This document shows, piece by piece, positions 9,090-20,132 of a stretch of DNA of 64,000 bases. The stretch is from contig NZ_CANNFH010000001.1 of assembly GCF_947503875.1 (NCBI RefSeq), forward strand, positions 434,001 through 498,000. The letters run 5' to 3'. The notes beneath the pieces were generated by a model. The model did not search any database. It worked only from the letters and a program-made list of their open reading frames with translations, and had not been told where the DNA came from. This stretch comes from an uncultured Polaribacter sp. (GTDB taxonomy: Bacteria; Bacteroidota; Bacteroidia; Flavobacteriales; Flavobacteriaceae). The position numbers were made by a program, and so were the translations under genes. Numbering within the stretch: position 1 is the stretch's first letter; the number at the start of each line of letters is the position of its first letter.

Positions 9090-11516
9090 GTGAAAATTTC
9101 TAAAATACTGCCTTATGTATTTGCCCTACTTATTTTTGTACTGGCATCTCTAATTTACTTTCATCCCGTTTTAAAAGGACAAAAATTAAATCAATCAGAC
9201 ATTACCCAATTTAGGGGAATGGTAAAAGATATGAATGATTTTAGAGCAGAAAATAACATAGAACCTTATTGGACAGGAGCCTCTTTTAGTGGAATGCCAT
9301 CTTACGCTATAAGTGCATATTATCCAAACGATTTTGTACGAGGTTTAGACAAATTATTACGCTTTTTACCTAGACCAGCAGATTATACGTTTTTATATTT
9401 TTTAAGTTTTTTCGTTTTAATGTTAGCTTTAAAAGTAGAGTATAGGTTGGCTATTTTAGGTGCTTTAGGTTTTGGTTTTTCTACGTATTTAATAATTATT
9501 TTTGGCGCTGGCCATAATGCAAAAGCACATGCAATTGCATATATGCCTTTGGTTTTAGCAGGTGTCTTATGGATTTTTAGAAAAAAATACGTGCTTGGTT
9601 TTCTAGTTACTGGCCTAGCAATGGCATTAGAAATATATGCAAACCACATACAAATGACTTATTATTTAGGTTTTTGTTTGCTTATTTTAGGTATTGTAGA
9701 AGGTGTAAACGCCATAAAAGAAAAAACTTTACCAAGTTTTATAAAGCAAACAGCGGTTATAATTGCTGCTGTACTTTTGGGTATTGGTGCAAATGCGCCG
9801 CGTATTTTGGCAATGCAAGAATATTCTGAAGTAAGTACCAGAGGAAAATCTGAACTTACCATTAATGTAGATGGTTCTAAAAAAGAAGCTACTAAAGGTT
9901 TAGATAAGGCTTATATTACTCAATACAGTTATGCGAAACTAGAAACTTTTAATCTATTAATCCCAAGATTCATGGGAGGTGGCACAGTAGAATCTTTAGG
10001 AGAAAACTCTAATTTTTATCAATTTATAGAGGCAAAAGCAGGTAAAAAAGTAGCTAAAGAATATTCAGAACAAGTGTTAACCTATTGGGGAGACCAACCC
10101 ATAGTAGAAGCGCCAGCATACATTGGTGCAGTACTTTTCTTTCTATTTTTCTTAGGCATATTTTTAGTAAAAGGAAGATTAAAACAATGGTTAGTTGCTG
10201 CCACTATTTTTTCTATTGTGTTAAGTTGGGGTAGAAATTTTGAAATAGTAACCAACTTTTTTATCAATTATGTACCACTTTATAACAAATTTAGAGCAGT
10301 ATCTTCTATACAAGTAATTGCAGAATTATGCGTACCTATTTTGGCCGTTTTAGGTTTAAAAGCCTTCTTCTCTAAAGAGTTAACTCAGAAAGAAAAATTA
10401 AATGGTTTAAAGAAAGCTGTAATTTGTTTTGCAGGTTTGGTAGTTGTTGGTTTCATGTTTGCGCATGTTTTTGGCACTTTTGAAGGGTTAAGAGATGCAC
10501 AGCAATACAAACAAATTCCTGGTTTTTTAGATGCTGTAATGGCAGATAGAAAAGCAATGTTATTAAAAGATAGCTTACGCGCTTTATTTTTAGTTTTAGT
10601 TGCGAGTGTTTTATTATGGTTGTTTATAAAAGAAAAAGCAAAACAAGTACTTGTAATTTTAGGTATTCTAGCAGTAGTTCTTTTCGATTTAATTTCTGTA
10701 AATAAAAGATACGTAAATGCAGACGATTTTAAAGCATCTAAAAAAATTGAAAAACCGTTTATTGCCACAGAAGCTGATAAAAAAATATTAGAAGATAAAG
10801 GATATTACAGAGTTGCTAATTTTGCTATAGATGTTATGAATGATGGAAGCACTTCTTACTTTCATAATTCTATAGGTGGTTATCATGCAGCTAAATTAGG
10901 CAGGTATAATGAGTTGTTTGAGTATCAAATAGCAAATAATAATATGCCAATTTTAAATATGTTGAACACCAAATATTTAATTATTCCAAATGAAAAAGGC
11001 AAGCTAGAAGCGCAAAAGAATATAGAAGCAAATGGAAACGTTTGGTTTGTACAAAACTTAATTGGTGTAAATAACGCTAATGAAGAAATGCAGATGTTAG
11101 ATTCTTTAGACACAAAATCTTCTGCGGTAATTTTGAATAGTGATTTTAATAAACTAGGTTTAAAGTTGCCAATTGAACGTGATAGTTTGGCTAGTATTAC
11201 TTTAAAAGAATATCAATTAAATAAGTTGGTATATGCTTCTAATACAAACTCCGCACAATTTGCTGTTTTTTCTGAAATATTTTACAAAAATGGCTGGAAT
11301 GCTTACATTAATGGCGAGTTACAGCCACATTTTAGAGTAAATTATGTACTAAGGGGAATGAAAATTCCAGCAGGTTCTAATGAAATTGTCTTTAAATTTG
11401 AGCCCAAAGTAATTGAAAATGGTAAAGTATTTTCATTAACATCTTACGCGTTACTTATTTTTGTTTCTGTAGGTTGGTTTTTTTACGATGAGAAAAAGAA
11501 GAAAAAACAAGCATGA
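9090..11516 (+). CDS. YfhO family membrane protein
   Basis: Multi-TM GT-C-like; FYKNGWNAYINGELQPHFRVNYVLRGMKIPAG C-terminal motif. Confidence 0.88.
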   Translation: MKISKILPYVFALLIFVLASLIYFHPVLKGQKLNQSDITQFRGMVKDMNDFRAENNIEPYWTGASFSGMPSYAISAYYPNDFVRGLDKLLRFLPRPADYTFLYFLSFFVLMLALKVEYRLAILGALGFGFSTYLIIIFGAGHNAKAHAIAYMPLVLAGVLWIFRKKYVLGFLVTGLAMALEIYANHIQMTYYLGFCLLILGIVEGVNAIKEKTLPSFIKQTAVIIAAVLLGIGANAPRILAMQEYSEVSTRGKSELTINVDGSKKEATKGLDKAYITQYSYAKLETFNLLIPRFMGGGTVESLGENSNFYQFIEAKAGKKVAKEYSEQVLTYWGDQPIVEAPAYIGAVLFFLFFLGIFLVKGRLKQWLVAATIFSIVLSWGRNFEIVTNFFINYVPLYNKFRAVSSIQVIAELCVPILAVLGLKAFFSKELTQKEKLNGLKKAVICFAGLVVVGFMFAHVFGTFEGLRDAQQYKQIPGFLDAVMADRKAMLLKDSLRALFLVLVASVLLWLFIKEKAKQVLVILGILAVVLFDLISVNKRYVNADDFKASKKIEKPFIATEADKKILEDKGYYRVANFAIDVMNDGSTSYFHNSIGGYHAAKLGRYNELFEYQIANNNMPILNMLNTKYLIIPNEKGKLEAQKNIEANGNVWFVQNLIGVNNANEEMQMLDSLDTKSSAVILNSDFNKLGLKLPIERDSLASITLKEYQLNKLVYASNTNSAQFAVFSEIFYKNGWNAYINGELQPHFRVNYVLRGMKIPAGSNEIVFKFEPKVIENGKVFSLTSYALLIFVSVGWFFYDEKKKKKQA

Positions 11517-12703
11517 AAATAGGAATGATTTTAGATGCTCCATTTCCCCCAGATCCTAGGGTAGAAAATGAGGCAGTTTCCTTGGTAAATCATGGTCATG
11601 AAGTTTTTTTATTCTGTTTAAAATATGCAGATGAAAAAACAACTGAAACAATTAATGGAATTCAAGTAAAAAGATATGCTTCTAATACTTTAGAATATAA
11701 ACTGTCTGCCTTGGCATATACAGTGCCTTTCTATACTTTTTTAATGAAAAAAAAAATCAGAAAATTTATAGAAGAAACACAAATTGAAGCTTTGCATATT
11801 CATGATATTAGAATTGCGCAAGCCGTATTTAATGCGAATAAAAAATACAATTTACCAATTGTTTTAGATTTACATGATAATTTGCCTGAGGTAATGAAGC
11901 TTTATCCGCATTTGCAAAAGTTTCCTGGTAAGTATATCATTTCACCTGAAAGGTGGAAACAGAAAGAGAAAACTTTTATTGAAAAAGCTGATGCTGTAAT
12001 TACAGTATCTCCAGAATTTTTAGAAAATTTAGCACATAGAATTCCGCAAGCAAAAAATAAGTTAGTTTTAGTACCTAATACTATTAGAAAGTCTTTTTTT
12101 ACTGAATATACAAGAAAAGAATCCATTTTAAAAAAGTATAAAGACAATTTTGTTATTTTGTACTTGGGAGATACCAATATTAGAAGAGGTTTACAAACTG
12201 CAATTGCAGCAATAGATAGCATTAAAGAAGATATACCCAATATAAAATTGGTTATTGTAGGTAAAAATAGCACAGACCATATCTTAAAAAAACAAGTGCA
12301 AGAGTTACAATTAAATCGTTTTGTAGATTTTGAAGGTTGGCAAGATGTAGGTTTATTTCCTTCTTATATTTTATCTAGTACCATTTGTATTTCTCCTTTA
12401 CATAGAAATTTACAGCATGACGTTGCTTACGCCAATAAGATTTTTCAGTATATGAGTTTTGGTAAACCTTTATTGGTAAGTAACGCTACAGCTCAAAAAA
12501 ACTTAGTAGAAACAAATAATACAGGTTTAGTGCATAAGGACAGAGATGTTACAGATTTTTCTAAAAAAGTGTTGCAGCTTTTTAAAGATGAGAGTCTTAG
12601 AAAACAGTTGGGTGAAAACGGAAAAGAATTTATAGAAAAAGAATTTTGTTGGGAACAAACTTCTAAAAAACTATTGCATTTATACGATAATTTAAAATCT
12701 TGA
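11513..12703 (+). CDS. Glycosyltransferase family 4 protein
   Basis: GT-B fold; LVLVPNTIRKSFF, LGDTNIRRGLQTAI, C-terminal YMSFGKPLLVSNA. Confidence 0.88.
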   Translation: MKIGMILDAPFPPDPRVENEAVSLVNHGHEVFLFCLKYADEKTTETINGIQVKRYASNTLEYKLSALAYTVPFYTFLMKKKIRKFIEETQIEALHIHDIRIAQAVFNANKKYNLPIVLDLHDNLPEVMKLYPHLQKFPGKYIISPERWKQKEKTFIEKADAVITVSPEFLENLAHRIPQAKNKLVLVPNTIRKSFFTEYTRKESILKKYKDNFVILYLGDTNIRRGLQTAIAAIDSIKEDIPNIKLVIVGKNSTDHILKKQVQELQLNRFVDFEGWQDVGLFPSYILSSTICISPLHRNLQHDVAYANKIFQYMSFGKPLLVSNATAQKNLVETNNTGLVHKDRDVTDFSKKVLQLFKDESLRKQLGENGKEFIEKEFCWEQTSKKLLHLYDNLKS

Positions 12704-13959
12704 AAGTATTAATAATTACATATTACTGGCCTCCTGCAGGCGGTTCTGGCGTACAGCGTTGGTTAAAATTTGTAAAATATTTACAAGATTTTGGTATTGA
12801 GCCAATAATTTATACGGTAGCAAATGCCAATTATCCTAAAGAAGACGTTTCACTAATAAAAGAAATACCCAAAAATGTAACTATTTTAAAGCAACCCATT
12901 TGGGAACCAACAGATCTTTTCTTTTGGAAAAAAAAGAGCGCAAACAAAAAGGGGATTGCTAATGTTAGTAAAGGTGGATTTTTATCTTTTATACGTGGTA
13001 ATTTTTTTGTGCCAGATCCTAAAGTTTTTTGGGTTAACAAATCTGTAAACTATTTAGAAAACTATATTTCTAAAAATACAATAGATTTAATAATCTCTAC
13101 AGGACCGCCTCATAGCATGCATTTAATTGCACAAAAATTAAAGAATAAAACGGGTTTAAAGTGGATGGTAGATTTTAGAGATCCTTGGAGTAACTTGTAT
13201 TACAATAACGATTTTAAACAACTTTCTTTTGCAAAAAAAAAGAATTTTAAATTTGAAAAAAGTGTTTTGCAAGAAGCAGATTGTGTTTTAACGGTAAGCA
13301 ACCATTTAAAACAAGGGTTTGTAAAGTTTGCTAAAAACGTAAAAGTAGTTACTAATGGTTTTGATGATGAAAATTCTGATAACTTAAAAACAGCATTAGA
13401 TATTAAATTTTCTATTTCCTATATTGGGTTGTTGCCAAAGCAAAGTAATCCAAAACTTTTATTTAAAGTTTTAAGAGAAATGTCCAAAGAAAATTTAGAC
13501 TTTAAAAAAGATTTAGCACTTAATTTTATTGGCGATATTTCTGAAGAAATAAAAACGGAAATTAACTTAAATAATTTAGAGGAGCAGAGCTCTTTTAAAG
13601 GTTATGTTTCGCATAAAAAGGCGATAGCTTTTCAAAATAAAAGTCAGGTTTTATTGTTATTGATACCTAATGTGCCCAATAATAAAGGAATTTTAACAGG
13701 AAAGTTATTTGAGTATTTAAAAGCAAAAAGACCTATTTTAGCCATAGGTCCAGAAAATGGAGATTTGGCTGCTGTTTTAAAAGATACAAATGCTGGTACT
13801 GTTATAGATTTTAAAGATCATCAAAAAATGAAAGAAGAAATTTTAAGATTATACACGCTATTTAAAGCAAATAAATTAAAATTAGATTCTAAAAATATCC
13901 AAAGATATCATAGAAAAGCGCTAACAGAACAGTTGGCTTTTATCATAAAAAACGTATAA
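12700..13959 (+). CDS. Glycosyltransferase (GT4-like)
   Basis: YYWPPAGGSGVQRWLKFVKYL N-terminus; KLFEYLKAKRPILAIGPENGDLA; TTG start overlaps preceding stop. Confidence 0.85.
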   Translation: MKVLIITYYWPPAGGSGVQRWLKFVKYLQDFGIEPIIYTVANANYPKEDVSLIKEIPKNVTILKQPIWEPTDLFFWKKKSANKKGIANVSKGGFLSFIRGNFFVPDPKVFWVNKSVNYLENYISKNTIDLIISTGPPHSMHLIAQKLKNKTGLKWMVDFRDPWSNLYYNNDFKQLSFAKKKNFKFEKSVLQEADCVLTVSNHLKQGFVKFAKNVKVVTNGFDDENSDNLKTALDIKFSISYIGLLPKQSNPKLLFKVLREMSKENLDFKKDLALNFIGDISEEIKTEINLNNLEEQSSFKGYVSHKKAIAFQNKSQVLLLLIPNVPNNKGILTGKLFEYLKAKRPILAIGPENGDLAAVLKDTNAGTVIDFKDHQKMKEEILRLYTLFKANKLKLDSKNIQRYHRKALTEQLAFIIKNV

Positions 13960-13963
13960 AAAG

Positions 13964-15466
13964 ATGGGTATTGTTTTAAAACAATCTTTTAGAAATACAA
14001 TAATTATTTATGGAGCTTTTTTAATTGGCGGTATAAATACTATTGTGTTTTACCCTAGAATTTTAGAATCAGAATTTTACGGAATGGTAACGTTTCTTCT
14101 GTCTGCTTCTAATTTAATAATGCCTTTAACAGCTTTTGGTATTCAGTATACTATTGTAAAATTTTATTCTTCTTATCAAACAAAAGAGCAAAAAGATAAG
14201 TTTTTATCTTCCGTAATTTTTTTACCCATTTTTATTGCATTGCCCATTGGTTTTTTGTGGGATTATTTTCATGAATGTATTATGAGTCGTGTTACAGAAG
14301 AGAATCAGAACATAGAAAATTATACATTTTTTATCTATTTGATTGCTATTGCATGTGCTTATTTTGAGTTGTTTTATTCTTGGACAAAAGTACAATTGCA
14401 AACTGTTTTTGGTAATATTTTAAAAGAATTATGGAATAGAGTTGTAGTAATGCTGCTGTTATTAGCTGTTTTTTTTGATTTTATTACAAAGCCTGAGTTT
14501 ATTTTCTATTTAACAATAGCCTATATTATCAGAGCTTTTGTAATGATGTTTTATGCGTTTAAAATGTATTTGCCTAAATTTTATTTTAGGTTGCCAACAA
14601 ATTATTTGGAAATTTTAAAATACTCAGGTTACATTATTCTGGCAGGAAGTGCAGGTGCAATCTTATTAGATATAGATAAAATTATGATTCCTGGAAAAGA
14701 CACTATAGAAAAAGCTGCTTATTATTCTGTGGCTGTTTTTATAGGTTCTTTTATTGAAGCTCCAAGCAGAGCAATGACTCAAATTTTACAACCTTTAACA
14801 TCAAAATCTTTAAATGAGTTTAATACAAAAGAAGTAGAAAATTTATACAAAAAAAGTTCTATAAATTTACTTTTAGTAGGTGGTTTGTTTTTCTTACTTG
14901 TAAATTGTGGTGTAAGCGAACTTTTTAAATTAATGCCAGAAAAAGGCTATGCAGGTGGCGAATATGTGGTTTTAATGATTTCTTTAGCAAAGCTATATAC
15001 TATGGTTTTAGGTAGTAATGGTGCTATAATTAATAATTCTAAATTTTATAGAGTAGCACTTCCTTTAGCTTTAGGAATGTCAGTTTCTGTATATTCTTTA
15101 AACAGAATATTCTATTTTAATTTAAATTTTGGTACAGATGGTTTAGCGCTTGCAACATTAATTACTATTGTTTTATTTAATACGATTAAACTATGGTTTG
15201 TGAACCAAAAATTTGCAATTACACCTTTTACTAGTAATTCATGGAAAATGGTGCTTATAATTATTATTTTATTTGGCACTTTTTATTTTTGGAATTTTTC
15301 TATACCTAATATTAAAATATTTAACTTTACTATTACTCCTATATTTAATATTGCTTTAAAAAGTATTTTAATTACAATAGCCTACGTTTATTTAGTTTTA
15401 AAATTTAAAATTTCACATGAAATTGATGTGTTGCTCCAAAAGTTTTACAAAAGACAGTCTAAATAG
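13964..15466 (+). CDS. Oligosaccharide flippase / polysaccharide biosynthesis protein
   Basis: 12+ TM Wzx/MATE-like profile; follows two glycosyltransferases. Confidence 0.82.
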   Translation: MGIVLKQSFRNTIIIYGAFLIGGINTIVFYPRILESEFYGMVTFLLSASNLIMPLTAFGIQYTIVKFYSSYQTKEQKDKFLSSVIFLPIFIALPIGFLWDYFHECIMSRVTEENQNIENYTFFIYLIAIACAYFELFYSWTKVQLQTVFGNILKELWNRVVVMLLLLAVFFDFITKPEFIFYLTIAYIIRAFVMMFYAFKMYLPKFYFRLPTNYLEILKYSGYIILAGSAGAILLDIDKIMIPGKDTIEKAAYYSVAVFIGSFIEAPSRAMTQILQPLTSKSLNEFNTKEVENLYKKSSINLLLVGGLFFLLVNCGVSELFKLMPEKGYAGGEYVVLMISLAKLYTMVLGSNGAIINNSKFYRVALPLALGMSVSVYSLNRIFYFNLNFGTDGLALATLITIVLFNTIKLWFVNQKFAITPFTSNSWKMVLIIIILFGTFYFWNFSIPNIKIFNFTITPIFNIALKSILITIAYVYLVLKFKISHEIDVLLQKFYKRQSK

Positions 15467-15768
15467 TCTGTAAACATGTGAAATAATAAAGCAAAACAAA
15501 TTATTCTAGTTTTATTAAAAAACAATCCTAAAAAATAAAAAGCTATAGCTAGATAAGAATGTAACGGATGAAAGTTAATGCTACACCTATCCTCAACAAA
15601 AATGGGATTTGCTAGTAAATGATCTGCATCTACTAGCATAGATGCTAAAAAGATAAGGTAAGCTACTCTCCATTTTTTTTTATAAAAAAGTAAAGCAATG
15701 CCTAACGGCGCAATAAAATGCAAACTATAATGAATTAAAAAAGAAGGTTGCAACATTTTAAAACACAA
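15445..15768 (-). CDS. DUF6122-type membrane protein
   Basis: IHYSLHFIAPLGIALLFYKKKW...LLANPIFVEDRCSINFHPLHSY; converges with and overlaps flippase 3' end. Confidence 0.75.
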   Translation of the reverse strand: MCFKMLQPSFLIHYSLHFIAPLGIALLFYKKKWRVAYLIFLASMLVDADHLLANPIFVEDRCSINFHPLHSYLAIAFYFLGLFFNKTRIICFALLFHMFTDYLDCLL

Positions 15769-15791
15769 TATCCAAGTAATAGCTTAAAAAA

Positions 15792-16367
15792 TTATTTCGT
15801 TAACAATTCTCCTCTTATCCTACTTAATTGTACGGGCGTAATATTTAATAATGAAGCAATGTGATATTGAGGTATTAGATCCTCAATTACAGGAATTTCT
15901 TGTAATAATTTTAAATAGCGTTCTGTAGCATTTAAAGCAGAGAGCCTGTATATTTTACTCTCTAATTCTAAAAAAGTATATTCTAGGATTTTATTGTACA
16001 AATTAGATATTGCTATGTCTGTTTCTGCTAATGCCTTAAATCCTCTGAAATTTAGAATGTATATTTCGCAATCTAATAAACAGCTAAACGTAAATTTTGA
16101 GGGCTTATCTAGTACAAGAGCTCCTAAAGAACCAATAAGCTTTTGTCCTACATAAATATTTCTTGTGAGTTCTTTTCCTTTACTATTAGTAAAGGAAGAT
16201 CTTACAACTCCAGATTCTAAAATATAAATATGTTCTGGTCTTTCTTTTTCTCTACCTAGTATATCCCCTTTTTTACAAGAAACAGGATCTATTAAACTAA
16301 GTAATGAGTCTTTGGATAGTTGGGGTAGTTTTTGAAAGTTGTCTAAATACTCTATTAATGTTTGCAT
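15792..16367 (-). CDS. Crp/Fnr family transcriptional regulator
   Basis: cNMP-binding fold plus C-terminal IPQYHIASLLNITPVQLSRIRGEL HTH. Confidence 0.88.
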   Translation of the reverse strand: MQTLIEYLDNFQKLPQLSKDSLLSLIDPVSCKKGDILGREKERPEHIYILESGVVRSSFTNSKGKELTRNIYVGQKLIGSLGALVLDKPSKFTFSCLLDCEIYILNFRGFKALAETDIAISNLYNKILEYTFLELESKIYRLSALNATERYLKLLQEIPVIEDLIPQYHIASLLNITPVQLSRIRGELLTK

Positions 16368-16433
16368 GATTTGGTTAGCTCTATATTTTACTTTGGGTAG
16401 TGTTGTGTAAAAATGCGAAAATACTTCATAATT

Positions 16434-17030
16434 TTATAAAAAACTAATACTATTAGGTCCCTCCATAAAAAGTAAGTCTAAAACGGATAAGTTTGGTATA
16501 AAACCGTACTTTTCATCAAACATTTGAGTATAAGGTTTGTAAAATCTAGCAGGCGTTTTTTTCGCATCTGCCAAATGCCTATAATCTTTAGAGAGACTAC
16601 CTGTGGCATATGCCTTTGTTTTTACCACCTTATTTTCTAATTGCAAAGCATCTTTAATGTATAAAAAAGTATCTATATTTAAATCTTGCAAAAATTTATA
16701 TTTTTTTTCAAAAATAGGGATTAAATCATCTACGTAAAATTCAAAGAAAGGCGAATTTCTATAAGCAGTTTTCAAGCTTTTAAAATGTTGATCTTGCCAA
16801 TTTTGTGCATTTTCAATCAATGTGTCTTTCGTTTTTTTTCTAAACGAAGTTTTTGGGTGTTTTACAGGTATATTTAATAGCTGTCTCCCATTGGTGTTAT
16901 AAATATAGCATCTATTTCTATAACTTTGTTTTTGAAAATTATCTTCCATTTCAAAAGCAACTTCTGTTGCTCTTATAATTTCTTGGTATTGTGCTATAGG
17001 AGAAAAATAAGTAGGTATAAATAGAGACAT
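16434..17030 (-). CDS. WbqC-like family protein
   Basis: TYFSPIAQYQ, NRCYIYNTNGRQLLNIPVKH, YRNSPFFEFY. Confidence 0.85.
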   Translation of the reverse strand: MSLFIPTYFSPIAQYQEIIRATEVAFEMEDNFQKQSYRNRCYIYNTNGRQLLNIPVKHPKTSFRKKTKDTLIENAQNWQDQHFKSLKTAYRNSPFFEFYVDDLIPIFEKKYKFLQDLNIDTFLYIKDALQLENKVVKTKAYATGSLSKDYRHLADAKKTPARFYKPYTQMFDEKYGFIPNLSVLDLLFMEGPNSISFL

Positions 17031-17063
17031 GACCTTTTATTTTTTTTATGCAATGATGCTTGT

Positions 17064-18764
17064 TTATTTTGCCTTTTTACGTTTAGCTTTAAAAAAGCTA
17101 TAACCAATGTATAAAGCAATTAATATAAAAACAATATATCTGTAAGAAACAGGCTCTCCATCTCCACCAACTGTGGTAAACATTCTGTTCCAACGTATAG
17201 ATTTTATTTTTTCACCAAAACTACTTGCATTAGCATCCCAGCTAAACCATATCATTACAGGTTTACCTAAAACATGATCAAAAGGTACATAACCCCAATA
17301 ACGTGCGTCTAAAGAGTTGTGTCTATTATCTCCCATTAACCAGTAATAATCTTGTTTAAAGGTATAAGAATCTGCTTTTTCTCCATTAATGTAAATGTCT
17401 TCGCCAACAAAAGTTAAGTCGTTGTTTTCGTAATTCTTAATAATTTGCTCGTAATATGGTAAAGATTTTGCATCTAGTTTTACTGTAGCACCTGCTTTAG
17501 GTATATAAATAGGTCCAAAATTATCTTGACTCCAATTATTGCTTTCTATATGGGGAAAAATTGCATTATCTGCCGCATAATTTATTTTAGTAACAGAAAG
17601 TGTGTTTGGTTGTTTTCTTAAAAGAATAACTTCTTCTTCTGTTAAATTTATATTTATTTTATTGGCAACATTTTCCATTTTTAAACGGGTTGCTAGGTTT
17701 TGAGATACGCCGCCTGCAACTTCTGTAAATAAAGAATCAGCACCTATTTTTGTTAAATTTGCACCTTTTTTAAAAGCTTCTTGCACTCTAGAATCATTCC
17801 AATAATCGTTAGCAATTTTGTAAACGCCTGTTCTCTCTTTGTTTATTAAAAACTTAGGAAATGTATTTCTATCAATCGCTTTTTTAGCTGTGTAAGTATA
17901 GTAAAATTGAATTTTGGCTCTATAAGGCAGTTCGTTTTTCTTACCATTTATATAGACATAACCGTTTTTAATCTCTAAGGAATCTCCTGCAATACCCACG
18001 CAACGTTTTACGTAGTTGGTTTTTTTATCTACAGGCTTATAAGTGAATTTCCCAGAGGTATCGCCCCACATAGTTGCTAAAGAATCTGCAGGCCAATTAA
18101 AACAAACTATATCATTATTTTTTATGTTTTGCAAACCTGGTAACCTTGTATAGGGCAGCTGTGGCTTTTTAAGGTAAGATGCTGTTCCAGTAAATGGTAA
18201 AGAATCATGTACCATAGGTGCAGCAATTACTGTAGACGGTACTCTTGCACCGTAATGAAATTTACTTACAAATAAATAATCACCAATTAACAAAGATTTC
18301 TCTAAGGATGAAGTTGGTATGGTAAAAGGCTGCATAAAATAAGTATGCACTAAAGTTGCAGCAATAATTGCAAATGTTATAGAACTTACCCATTCACCTA
18401 ATTCAGAGCGTGGTTTTAAACTTCTTTCGGCATTATATTTTGCATCTGTTTTATAGTTGATATAAAAAATGTACAAACCTAGAGTTACAATCACTAAAAA
18501 TGAATCTAGTTTTTTGTAAAACCCAAATGTTCTTATGGTTTCAATCCAAATTACAGGAAACATTAAAAGATTTACTACAGGTATAAAAAGTAAAAAAATC
18601 CACCATTTTGGTCTATTGATAATTTGCATTAACACAACACCGTTGTAAATTGGTATGGCTGCTTCCCAAGCTTTTCTACCTGCTCTTACATACAATTTCC
18701 ACGTTCCTAAAAAGTGAATTACTTGTATGAAAATAAAGAAAATAAACCATTCTGTAAAAGTCAT
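17064..18764 (-). CDS. lepB: Signal peptidase I (large Bacteroidota form)
   Basis: MQPFTIPTSSLEKSLLIGDYLFVSK; KRCVGIAGDSLEI; WLMGDNRHNSLDARYWGYVP. Confidence 0.93.
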   Translation of the reverse strand: MTFTEWFIFFIFIQVIHFLGTWKLYVRAGRKAWEAAIPIYNGVVLMQIINRPKWWIFLLFIPVVNLLMFPVIWIETIRTFGFYKKLDSFLVIVTLGLYIFYINYKTDAKYNAERSLKPRSELGEWVSSITFAIIAATLVHTYFMQPFTIPTSSLEKSLLIGDYLFVSKFHYGARVPSTVIAAPMVHDSLPFTGTASYLKKPQLPYTRLPGLQNIKNNDIVCFNWPADSLATMWGDTSGKFTYKPVDKKTNYVKRCVGIAGDSLEIKNGYVYINGKKNELPYRAKIQFYYTYTAKKAIDRNTFPKFLINKERTGVYKIANDYWNDSRVQEAFKKGANLTKIGADSLFTEVAGGVSQNLATRLKMENVANKININLTEEEVILLRKQPNTLSVTKINYAADNAIFPHIESNNWSQDNFGPIYIPKAGATVKLDAKSLPYYEQIIKNYENNDLTFVGEDIYINGEKADSYTFKQDYYWLMGDNRHNSLDARYWGYVPFDHVLGKPVMIWFSWDANASSFGEKIKSIRWNRMFTTVGGDGEPVSYRYIVFILIALYIGYSFFKAKRKKAK

Positions 18765-18846
18765 AATATTTTGTTTTGATACTAATTTTATAAAAAAGTA
18801 AAATCTTATTGCTAGTTAGTAACTATAAGTTGAATTGTGTTACAAT

Positions 18847-19548
18847 TTAATGTAAGTTTAAAACATCTTTCATGTTAAAAACCCCTGTTTTGCCAATAAT
18901 CCATTCTGCGGCAACAACAGCACCTAAGGCAAAACCTTGGCGGTTATGGGCCGTATGTTTTATTTCTATAGAATCTACAACAGAATTGTACCAAACAGAA
19001 TGTGTACCAGGGACTTCTGGTATTCTTTTAGCTACAATTGGTATGTTTGTTTCAGCAGTTTTTTTGTCTAGTTCCCATTTTTCTTTAGCCGAGTTTTCTA
19101 TAATTCCCTCAGCTAAAGTAATGGCTGTTCCACTTGGTGCATCTAATTTTTTGGTATGATGAATTTCTTCCATAGAAATATCATAATCCTCTAAATTTTG
19201 CATCATTTTTGCCAATTGTTTATTCAGTTCAAAAAATATATTTACGCCTAGACTGAAGTTAGAAGCGTAAATAAAAGCTCCCTTTTCTTTTTCGCAAAGT
19301 GCTACCGCGTCTTTATATTTATCTAGCCAACCTGTAGTACCAGAAATTACAGGCACATTGTTTTGTAAGCAATTAGAAATATTTGAGAAAGCGGAATTAG
19401 GGATACTAAAATCTATAGCAACATCTGCTAAACTAATATCTATTTCGTCATCAACATCTTTTCTTATAACTATTTCGTGGCCTCTAGAAATTGCAATTTT
19501 TTCAATTTCTTTTCCCATTCTTCCGTAACCTAAAAGTGCAATCTTCAT
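18847..19548 (-). CDS. dapB: 4-hydroxy-tetrahydrodipicolinate reductase
   Basis: LLGYGRMGKEIE; EEIHHTKKLDAPSGTA; AHNRQGFALGAVVAAEWI. Confidence 0.95.
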   Translation of the reverse strand: MKIALLGYGRMGKEIEKIAISRGHEIVIRKDVDDEIDISLADVAIDFSIPNSAFSNISNCLQNNVPVISGTTGWLDKYKDAVALCEKEKGAFIYASNFSLGVNIFFELNKQLAKMMQNLEDYDISMEEIHHTKKLDAPSGTAITLAEGIIENSAKEKWELDKKTAETNIPIVAKRIPEVPGTHSVWYNSVVDSIEIKHTAHNRQGFALGAVVAAEWIIGKTGVFNMKDVLNLH

Positions 19549-19550
19549 TT

Positions 19551-20132
19551 TTAAAAAGTGTATTTTAATTTAAAACCAACTTTAGGCGTATCAAATTGTA
19601 TTGGATCTTGCATCAAAGTTGGTCTTATAGATAAATTATCGTCTGTATTAAATTGTATTAAATGTGCATTTACACTGGCTTCAACAATTTGTAAAATATA
19701 AATTATTACACCAGAAAGTAAAGACATATCTCTGTTTTCACTAAGTTGTTCTTGTGCTCTTTCAAGTGTTTCTAAAGAAACACTTTCTACTCCTAAATCA
19801 TTTGTAAATTCGTCTTGAAAACCAGTTCTTCTTAACCTATATGCGGTTCTAAATCTCTTATATTCTTTATTATTTATGAGGTAATAATAAGTAGGTACAG
19901 CAAGGGCACCCCAAACAATAGGCGCTTTCCAATATTTTTTATTATAAATTTGACCCATTCCTGGTAATATTGTAGAATAAAATGCAGCTCTTGCTGGTTT
20001 TAAAGGTGCGTAAGTACCCTGTTGCAAAGGTATAGTCTTTTTAATTTTAATATTTGTAGTATCTTTTTGACTAAAAATATTGAAACTAAAAAAACTAAGG
20101 AGTAATAGGAATATGGTTTTTTTTAAAAACAC
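19551..20132 (-). CDS. DUF5683 domain-containing protein
   Basis: PARAAFYSTILPGMGQIYNKKYWKAPIVWGAL. Confidence 0.85.
   Translation of the reverse strand: MFLKKTIFLLLLSFFSFNIFSQKDTTNIKIKKTIPLQQGTYAPLKPARAAFYSTILPGMGQIYNKKYWKAPIVWGALAVPTYYYLINNKEYKRFRTAYRLRRTGFQDEFTNDLGVESVSLETLERAQEQLSENRDMSLLSGVIIYILQIVEASVNAHLIQFNTDDNLSIRPTLMQDPIQFDTPKVGFKLKYTF

Noticed and set aside
10082-10768. Minus-strand ORFs inside the YfhO gene
   Set aside because: Antisense to a strongly supported CDS; low-complexity translations
17064-18764. Unusually large signal peptidase I (566 aa) as novel
   Set aside because: Large inserted LepB forms are typical for Bacteroidota
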